Shown here one piece after another: positions 19,938 through 24,991 of a stretch of DNA of 24,991 bases; the stretch's first letter is position 1; each line of letters opens with the position of its first letter. The position numbers and the translations under genes were made by a program. A model generated the notes under the pieces. It was not told the DNA's origin. It worked only from the letters and a program-made list of their open reading frames with translations, and did no database searches. Origin of the DNA: Dehalococcoidia bacterium (lineage in GTDB: Bacteria > Chloroflexota > Dehalococcoidia > Dehalococcoidales > UBA1222); NCBI GenBank assembly GCA_009779655.1, contig WRDV01000004.1:1-24991 (forward strand), given 5' to 3'.

Positions 19938-22796
19938 TTGATTTACACTGTTGAGGTCTGTCTCAAGGCAGGACAACCGGATCCGCGCGGAGAGGGTATT
20001 GTCCGTAGCATCCATGACTTAGGCATTCCGAAAAAAGAGGTTTCCATTTCTGTAAGCGACTGCTATTGGCTAGACGGTTCACTCACCAGCCAAGAGTTAG
20101 AGCGCATCGCTCGCGAGTTGCTGGTCGATCCCATTATTCAAGATTATAACTGCCATGCGTTACAGTCAGATAATACCGCCGCAAGTCACAACATCACAGT
20201 CACATACAACCCGGGTGTGATTGACCCTGTGGAAGAAACCTTAATGCAGGCACTATCCAATATGGGAATAAGCACCATACGCGCCACCAAAACAGCGCAA
20301 CGCTACCGCATTGAAGGGACACTGACGCAAGACGAGCTTGACCTTATCACTGCAAGACTGCTTGTCAACCCTATCATCCAGCATGTGGTCAGTGAAACGC
20401 CGTCTGCTTTCCCACAAAGTCCTTCTTATATTTACAAACTTAAGCATATTGACCTGCTCAATGCAGACGAAACTCAATTGGCACAGATCGGACGCGACTA
20501 CGCCTTAAACAAAGACGAACTTGCGGCGATTATAGTTCACTACAAATCCATAGGGCGTAACCCTACTGATGCAGAGATGGAAACACTTGGGCAAACGTGG
20601 AGCGAGCATTGCGTACATAAAACATTCAAAGCACGATTTAACTTCGAAGGCCAAGTTATAGACAATCTGCTCAAGAGTACTGTCATGCGCGCAACTAAAG
20701 AGCTTGCGCCGCCATGGTGCCTCTCTGTGTTCCGGGATAATGCCGGCGTAATTGCTTTCGATGATGACTGGGCTGTCTGTTTCAAGGTAGAAACACACAA
20801 CCACCCGTCCGCTATCGAACCTTACGGCGGAGCAGCAACCGGTGTCGGCGGCGTCGTGCGCGATGTGATGGGCACCGGACTCGGAGCTAAACCCATTGCC
20901 AATACCGATGTCTTCTGCTTTGGTCCGCCGGACTTAGATTTCAATCGTTTGCCGCCAGGCATGTTACACCCGCGCCGTATTTTCAAGGGAGTGAGATCCG
21001 GCGTCGCAGACTATGGCAACCGTTTGGGCATACCAACTCTTAACGGCGCTGTGTTGTTTGACGAACGCTATACCACCAACCCATTGGTATTCTGCGGCAC
21101 GATAGGTATAATGCCGCGCGAAATGTCCCAGATGGGAAGACAACAACCAGGCGACAAAGTAGTGCTGGTAGGCGGACGTACCGGACGCGACGGCATACAC
21201 GGTGTCACATTCGCCTCAGAACAACTAACTCATGACTCCACTGAGTTATCATTTACATCTGTGCAAATCGGCAATGCCATAACTGAGAAGAAAGTATTAG
21301 ACGGCTTGCTCAAAGCGCGCGACAAAAAACTGTTCTCTCGCATTACAGACTGCGGCGGCGGGGGACTTTCTTCCGCTGTCGGCGAAATGGCACAAGAGAC
21401 CGGTGTGAAGGTTTATTTAGACATGGTTCCTCTAAAATACACCGGCTTGTCATACTCCGAAATCTGGATTTCAGAGTCACAAGAGAGAATGCTACTTGCT
21501 GTGCCCCCGGCAAATGTGGAAGAGCTATTAAACATATTCGTCGATGAAGGCGCCGAGGCTACCGTCATCGGCGAGTTTACAAGCGACCGCAGGTTGACTC
21601 TTTACTACAACGATAATATCGTCTGTGATCTTCCGATGGAGTTTCTGCACGGCGGCATCCCGCAGATGACACTGACAGCCGCATGGCAGAAAGCGTCTCG
21701 CCCTGAGCCTGAGATTGTTCCGTCTAATAATTACAATGATACGCTGTTGCGCATACTGAGCGCATGGAATGTCTGCAGTAAAGAATGGATTATCCGCCAA
21801 TACGACCTCGAGGTACAGGGAGCAAGCGTGCTAAAACCACTGGTCGGAACTAAAGAGGACGGACCCGGCGATGCTGTTGTCATCCGTCCCATCTCAAACT
21901 CACAACGCGGACTTGTCATAGCCAACGGCATCAATACGCGTTATGGAGATATAGATCCCTATTGGATGGCAGCCTCATCTATTGACGAGGCACTGCGGCA
22001 GATAATCTCCGTCGGCGGTTCACTGGAACAAGTAGCGCTGCTTGATAACTTCTGCTGGGGCAATGTCAAAGAGGCGCAGGATCTAGGAGCGTTAGTGCGC
22101 GCAACACAAGCCTGCCAAGACATGTCAATGGCATACGGCACGCCTTTCATATCTGGAAAGGACTCCTTAAACAACGAGTTTGAACACGATGGCAAGCGCA
22201 GTTCCATACCATACACTCTACTCATATCAGCCCTGGCTGTCATACCTGACGTCTCAAAGACTATAAGTATGGATTTTAAACGAGACGGTAATCTGATATA
22301 CATTCTGGGCAACACTTATGATGAACTTGGCGGCTCAGAGTATTATGCGCATTTAGGATATATTGGCACCAAATCGCCAAAGGTTAATGCCGCAACAGCA
22401 CGCAATCTAATGCTAAACCTAAGCCAGGCTACGACGCAAGGGCTAGTACGCTCATGCCACGACATATCAGACGGCGGGTTTGGTGTAGCACTGGCTGAAA
22501 TGGCTTTCGCCGGAGGATTAGGAGCCCAAATATCGCTTGACAGAATACCTGCGGAAAGCGCCGCCAAACGCGATGATATTCTGCTCTTCTCAGAATCCAA
22601 CAGCCGTTTTATAGCCGAGGTGGAACCAGCCAAGCAGCAAGAGTTTGAGGATGTGTTACACGGTAATGTCTTTGCCGTTATCGGCGAGATAAACGCCGCA
22701 GACACACTAGAAATCAAAGGCTTAAATGGCGAGCCCGTGATATCCTTATCTATTAAAACATTAAAGGAATACTGGCAGAAACCACTGCGTTGGTAA
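19938..22796 (+). CDS. purL: FGAM synthase PurL with two N-terminal PurS-like domains
   Basis: 952 aa from TTG 19938, the first possible start after an in-frame TAG at 19932. It makes formylglycinamidine ribonucleotide from FGAR, ATP and ammonia. Residues 1-72 and 84-151 are two copies of a PurS-like fold; each ends in a matching block (LTSQELERIARELLVDPIIQ and LTQDELDLITARLLVNPIIQ). The small-type PurL follows: a linker (KDELAAIIVHYKSIGRNPTDAEME), WSEHC with His224, ETHNHPS (285-291), and GGAATGVGGVVRD. Free PurS is normally a separate 80-aa protein bridging PurL and PurQ; here the function is fused and doubled. purQ begins 4 nt downstream and must supply the ammonia. Confidence 0.94.
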   Translation: MIYTVEVCLKAGQPDPRGEGIVRSIHDLGIPKKEVSISVSDCYWLDGSLTSQELERIARELLVDPIIQDYNCHALQSDNTAASHNITVTYNPGVIDPVEETLMQALSNMGISTIRATKTAQRYRIEGTLTQDELDLITARLLVNPIIQHVVSETPSAFPQSPSYIYKLKHIDLLNADETQLAQIGRDYALNKDELAAIIVHYKSIGRNPTDAEMETLGQTWSEHCVHKTFKARFNFEGQVIDNLLKSTVMRATKELAPPWCLSVFRDNAGVIAFDDDWAVCFKVETHNHPSAIEPYGGAATGVGGVVRDVMGTGLGAKPIANTDVFCFGPPDLDFNRLPPGMLHPRRIFKGVRSGVADYGNRLGIPTLNGAVLFDERYTTNPLVFCGTIGIMPREMSQMGRQQPGDKVVLVGGRTGRDGIHGVTFASEQLTHDSTELSFTSVQIGNAITEKKVLDGLLKARDKKLFSRITDCGGGGLSSAVGEMAQETGVKVYLDMVPLKYTGLSYSEIWISESQERMLLAVPPANVEELLNIFVDEGAEATVIGEFTSDRRLTLYYNDNIVCDLPMEFLHGGIPQMTLTAAWQKASRPEPEIVPSNNYNDTLLRILSAWNVCSKEWIIRQYDLEVQGASVLKPLVGTKEDGPGDAVVIRPISNSQRGLVIANGINTRYGDIDPYWMAASSIDEALRQIISVGGSLEQVALLDNFCWGNVKEAQDLGALVRATQACQDMSMAYGTPFISGKDSLNNEFEHDGKRSSIPYTLLISALAVIPDVSKTISMDFKRDGNLIYILGNTYDELGGSEYYAHLGYIGTKSPKVNAATARNLMLNLSQATTQGLVRSCHDISDGGFGVALAEMAFAGGLGAQISLDRIPAESAAKRDDILLFSESNSRFIAEVEPAKQQEFEDVLHGNVFAVIGEINAADTLEIKGLNGEPVISLSIKTLKEYWQKPLRW

Positions 22797-22800
22797 TAAT

Positions 22801-23568
22801 ATGAGCGCTGTTAAAGTAATATTACTGCGTGCGCCGGGCACTAACCGCGAAGAAGAAACCGCTGCGGCTTTCGAGCAGGCAGGCGCTGTAACTCAGCTGG
22901 CTACTATCAACCAAATGGCACGGGCAAGTTTCCGCTTCACAGATTATCAGATATTGGTTTTTCCGGGAGGTTTTGCTTACGGCGATGATTTAGGAGCAGG
23001 AATGGTACTGGCAAGCGAACTGAGCCTTAAACTTAAGTCGGAAATCATCCCTTTCATTGAGCGCGGCGGTCTCGTGCTGGGCATATGCAACGGTTTTCAG
23101 ACACTGGTTAAGGCAGGCATACTGCCTGGGCCTATGTCGAAAGGGCAAACCGTGACACTCACCAATAACAATTCCGGACGATTTGAGTGCCGCTGGGTTT
23201 ATCTGACGGCCAACCCTATGAGCAAGTGTGTTTTCACTCAAGGCATAGAAACAATCTACGTGCCGATTGCCCATGGCGAAGGCAAACTAGTGGCTCCGCC
23301 TGATGAAATAGAAAAGCTAGATGTTGCGTTGTATTATACTGACGAACACGGGCAACGCCAAGCCGGATATCCTTACAACCCAAACGGCTCGCTAAATGAT
23401 ATTGCCGGCATAACCGATGAAAGCGGACACATTTTCGGCCTTATGCCACATCCTGAAGATCATATCATCGCCACACACCACCCGCGATGGACACGCAATG
23501 AAGCCGCTCCATCAAGCTTAGGCTCTGTTATTTATCAAAACGCAGTAAATTGGGTGCGGAATCTATAA
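22801..23568 (+). CDS. purQ: FGAM synthase glutaminase subunit PurQ
   Basis: 255 aa from ATG 22801, 4 nt after the purL stop, with no separate ribosome site, so translation is probably coupled. It is a class I glutamine amidotransferase that releases ammonia for PurL. Catalytic triad: Cys96 in LGICNGFQ, His217 and Glu219 in MPHPEDH. FPGGFAYGDDLGAG (54-67) is the PurQ signature. The C-terminal part is longer than in the compact 225-aa form, as in relatives with PurSL fusions or archaeal-type PurQ. Confidence 0.96.
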   Translation: MSAVKVILLRAPGTNREEETAAAFEQAGAVTQLATINQMARASFRFTDYQILVFPGGFAYGDDLGAGMVLASELSLKLKSEIIPFIERGGLVLGICNGFQTLVKAGILPGPMSKGQTVTLTNNNSGRFECRWVYLTANPMSKCVFTQGIETIYVPIAHGEGKLVAPPDEIEKLDVALYYTDEHGQRQAGYPYNPNGSLNDIAGITDESGHIFGLMPHPEDHIIATHHPRWTRNEAAPSSLGSVIYQNAVNWVRNL

Positions 23569-23624
23569 CTCTTACACTGAGCGTTAGGGTTATACAATAC
23601 GAAAGGATTTACAATGGGAACTCC

Positions 23625-23657
23625 ATCTGCATCGCTTGGATGCCAAGCGATGCAGAT
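23625..23657. repeat. Perfect 15-bp inverted repeat with 3-nt loop
   Basis: ATCTGCATCGCTTGG (23625-23639) and its exact reverse complement (23643-23657) flank the loop ATG. It lies 56 bp downstream of purQ. No U-tract follows on the plus strand (AAATGCGCC), so it is not a standard terminator. Confidence 0.7.
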
Positions 23658-23753
23658 AAATGCGCCCTGGGATGTCAACACTTTTTCGGACAGAAAGTTA
23701 AGCAAGTGCAGGTATGTGTATATTGTGGGATGACTGCGCCTATAGCGTTATAA
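23640..23753 (+). CDS. Doubtful 37-aa Cys-rich ORF
   Basis: From ATG 23640 the frame encodes a short peptide with CALGC and CVYC, a C-x3-C...C-x2-C spacing that could bind zinc. The ATG is the loop of the perfect hairpin, which would hide it. A good SD-ATG at 23614 (AAAGG) opens another frame that stops at 23733. A frameshifted remnant of a small zinc-ribbon gene is possible. Confidence 0.25.
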   Translation: MPSDADKCALGCQHFFGQKVKQVQVCVYCGMTAPIAL

Positions 23754-23863
23754 GCAGGTGTAAATGGTGGAAATAGAAGCTGATTAATGGTAAAAATATT
23801 GTCTTACACAAATATTTTGTGGTCAAATTGTCCATAGGATAACCTTATAGCAGGAAGTTTTAC

Positions 23864-24268
23864 TTGACGACAGAACTGAGAAAAACTCTTTATTTTTGTT
23901 ATATTGTTCATATCATTTATATATTAGTGTTGGGAATAAATCGGATACTTTTGCTGAATAGCATTGTACTGCTGCCAACTGGCGCATGGCGTTTTATATG
24001 CTCTTATGTCATGCTCGTTGTAATCACCCTTGCGTGTTCGATGTTGTTCACTCCTAAACTAGCAAAAGCCATTAAAAAAACCGATTCTGTTCTGCATGAT
24101 TCAGTATTCAAGTATGGGTTTTTTGATTACGAAGGTCCTACTGCATTGTTCTTCGCATTTAGTAAAAAAGGCGACAATGTAGAACTCAACGAACTCAAAA
24201 CGATTACAAAACTATACCAACTGACAAAGATGCTTATGCTAATTGATGTCATTTTGATACTGTTTTAG
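23864..24268 (+). CDS. Small membrane protein of unknown function
   Basis: 134 aa from TTG 23864, with AGGAAG about 8 nt upstream. Hydrophobic segments at about 8-35 (possibly a hairpin), 42-62 and 117-134 suggest three or four membrane spans; a soluble loop (about 64-112) carries KKTDSVLHDSVFKYGFFDYEGPTALFFAFSK-type polar sequence. No family is recognised. AT-rich base use and the small unknown genes that follow suggest an accessory cassette. Confidence 0.55.
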   Translation: MTTELRKTLYFCYIVHIIYILVLGINRILLLNSIVLLPTGAWRFICSYVMLVVITLACSMLFTPKLAKAIKKTDSVLHDSVFKYGFFDYEGPTALFFAFSKKGDNVELNELKTITKLYQLTKMLMLIDVILILF

Positions 24269-24275
24269 GTTGCTA

Positions 24276-24554
24276 ATGAGCAAAAAGCTATATGCAATCA
24301 TTTTGTTGGAGGAACACACTCCGAATGATGCGGTTTCGGACACTTTTTTTGGCAACCCTTTAATTGGATCTGTACAGCCGGTATCAACTCAATATTATAC
24401 GAATGTGATTGTGCCGACTGTTTCATTTGTCAGAATTGGGTTCGTCACTGTGGCTCTGCCGTCGTTTACGACAGTAAAAACTGTTAATCTAATACAAGCA
24501 AAAGACAACCACCTAATGGGCGCATTCTTCAAGGCTTGGGGGATAACAAAATGA
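24276..24554 (+). CDS. Unrecognised 92-aa protein
   Basis: ATG 24276 (TTG 24270 is also in frame) lies 7 nt after the previous stop and the gene ends in an ATGA overlap with the next ORF, so the three form a coupled set. The sequence looks beta-rich, with alternating Val/Thr/Phe (VIVPTVSFVRIGFVTVALPSF), and carries a C-terminal HLMGAFFKAWGI helix. No motif assigns a function. Confidence 0.5.
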   Translation: MSKKLYAIILLEEHTPNDAVSDTFFGNPLIGSVQPVSTQYYTNVIVPTVSFVRIGFVTVALPSFTTVKTVNLIQAKDNHLMGAFFKAWGITK

Positions 24555-24785
24555 ACTACCGCAAAATAACCCGCAGCGGTATTGTTAGCATGTTTATTGT
24601 TACCTGTGCGTTACTATATGGGTGATTGGCTTGCTTATATGTACAACCCGGATTTTTCTATCGTAAAATACAGCGCCATTTATGTAAAGAATTGGGGGTT
24701 GTCAGGATTAATTCGTGCAGACGAACTGTTGAGCGAATATGGAATAAAAATAATAAGTTTTGAACCATCTGCTCCGATAGTATAG
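24551..24785 (+). pseudogene. Frameshifted small membrane-anchored protein
   Basis: ATG 24551 overlaps the previous stop (ATGA) and reads 24 codons to TGA 24625. The frame from TTG 24582 gives LACLLLPVRYYMGDWLAYMYNPDF and runs to TAG 24785. Joining the first 11 codons (MNYRKITRSGI) to the second frame yields a basic N-terminus plus a transmembrane helix, a natural design, so a one-base indel near 24580-24584 is likely. Intact length would be about 78 aa. The family is unknown. Confidence 0.45.
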
Positions 24786-24886
24786 TAGTTTAACTTTAAT
24801 AGCTACAAGATATATGATATCATCCTAAACTCCCCATAAATAACCCCCATAGATAGCCAAATTAGGGATTTATACCGACAATAAAA

Positions 24887-24906
24887 CCCCGACCGTAAGG
24901 TCGGGG
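24887..24906 (-). terminator. Intrinsic terminator facing left
   Basis: CCCCGACC (24887-24894), loop GTAA, GGTCGGGG (24899-24906). On the minus strand it is followed by TTTTATTG. It should end a minus-strand transcript entering from the right edge. Confidence 0.7.
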
Positions 24907-24917
24907 ATGGAGTCGTA

Positions 24918-24991
24918 TCAGAGTCGGCTGTAGCTCAAAAAGAGCGAGCTAATATAAAATAGTTGGGCAATGGCCAAGTATATACCGTAAA
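24918..24991 (-). CDS. C-terminal end of a minus-strand gene cut by the window edge
   Basis: Minus-strand frame open from the edge for 23 codons, ending at TGA (24920-24918) just 12 nt before the terminator. The visible tail is hydrophobic (YGIYLAIAQLFYISSLFL). The call rests mainly on the terminator placement; the protein cannot be identified. Confidence 0.3.
   Translation of the reverse strand, partial: YGIYLAIAQLFYISSLFLSYSRL

Noticed and set aside
24926..24962. tRNA-like GTAGCTCA...AGAGC near the right edge
   Set aside because: It resembles a D-arm, but no acceptor, anticodon or T-arm can be drawn around it.
1..24991. CRISPR array or rRNA genes
   Set aside because: No regularly spaced repeats and no rRNA-like sequence were seen.

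Overview
The window looks like a bacterial chromosome of middling GC content with a decaying mobile island at its left end (about 1-4000), core housekeeping genes through the middle (4040-23568) and a small accessory patch at the right end (about 23570-24991). The core gene set includes a PurL with two fused PurS-like domains, a CBS-less IMP dehydrogenase relative of the GuaB3 type, and rsmI, metG and a polyprenyl synthase on one strand convergent with ftsH. Together with many genes that seem to be transcribed without a leader, this points tentatively to Chloroflexota (Dehalococcoidia-like). That placement is inference; no rRNA or other decisive marker is present.

Left island. It carries a terminase-small-subunit-like HTH gene broken by a frameshift, an unrecognised 139-aa gene, a HicA-HicB toxin-antitoxin pair (hicA is only 57 codons), a Panacea/SocA-type antitoxin with a probable toxin partner, and a ribbon-helix-helix (RHH) repressor on the minus strand. 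The RHH gene faces a two-gene unit of unknown function across a region with two copies of one palindromic operator. Several island genes have strong Shine-Dalgarno sites and near-consensus -35/-10 promoters, unlike many core genes. The island ends in a terminator and a 341-bp gene-free stretch with GTTGCA repeats that could be an integration boundary.

Core. In order: a tsaB-HAD fusion (tRNA t6A modification plus a sugar-phosphatase-like domain), ndk, rsfS (-), an AT-rich ycaO, a frameshifted endonuclease IV-like gene, a TauE/SafE permease (-), ftsH, then polyprenyl synthase, metG, a small zinc-ribbon protein and rsmI (all -, one likely operon read rsmI to polyprenyl synthase), guaB3-like, a conserved hypothetical gene with an acidic tail (-), tRNA-Thr(CGT) (-), gdhA with a long leader hairpin, and purSL-purQ. 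The purine genes purSL-purQ and guaB3 supply FGAM synthesis and probably the IMP-to-XMP step. RsfS, MetG, RsmI, TsaB and the tRNA serve translation. FtsH and the polyprenyl synthase serve the envelope.

Regulatory signals. A recurring extended -10 motif, TGTTATRCT, precedes ycaO, the endonuclease gene, ftsH, the tRNA and guaB3. For rsfS, the endonuclease gene, tauE and rsmI the -10 element lies so close to the start codon that the mRNA would have almost no leader.

Right end. After purQ there is a perfect 15-bp-stem hairpin, a doubtful 37-codon Cys-rich ORF, three small unrecognised genes (one or two membrane proteins, one frameshifted), and a terminator facing out of a minus-strand gene that enters from the right edge. 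At least three genes (HTH, endonuclease IV, last membrane gene) are cut by single-base frameshifts, so either local decay or consensus error in the assembly should be considered.
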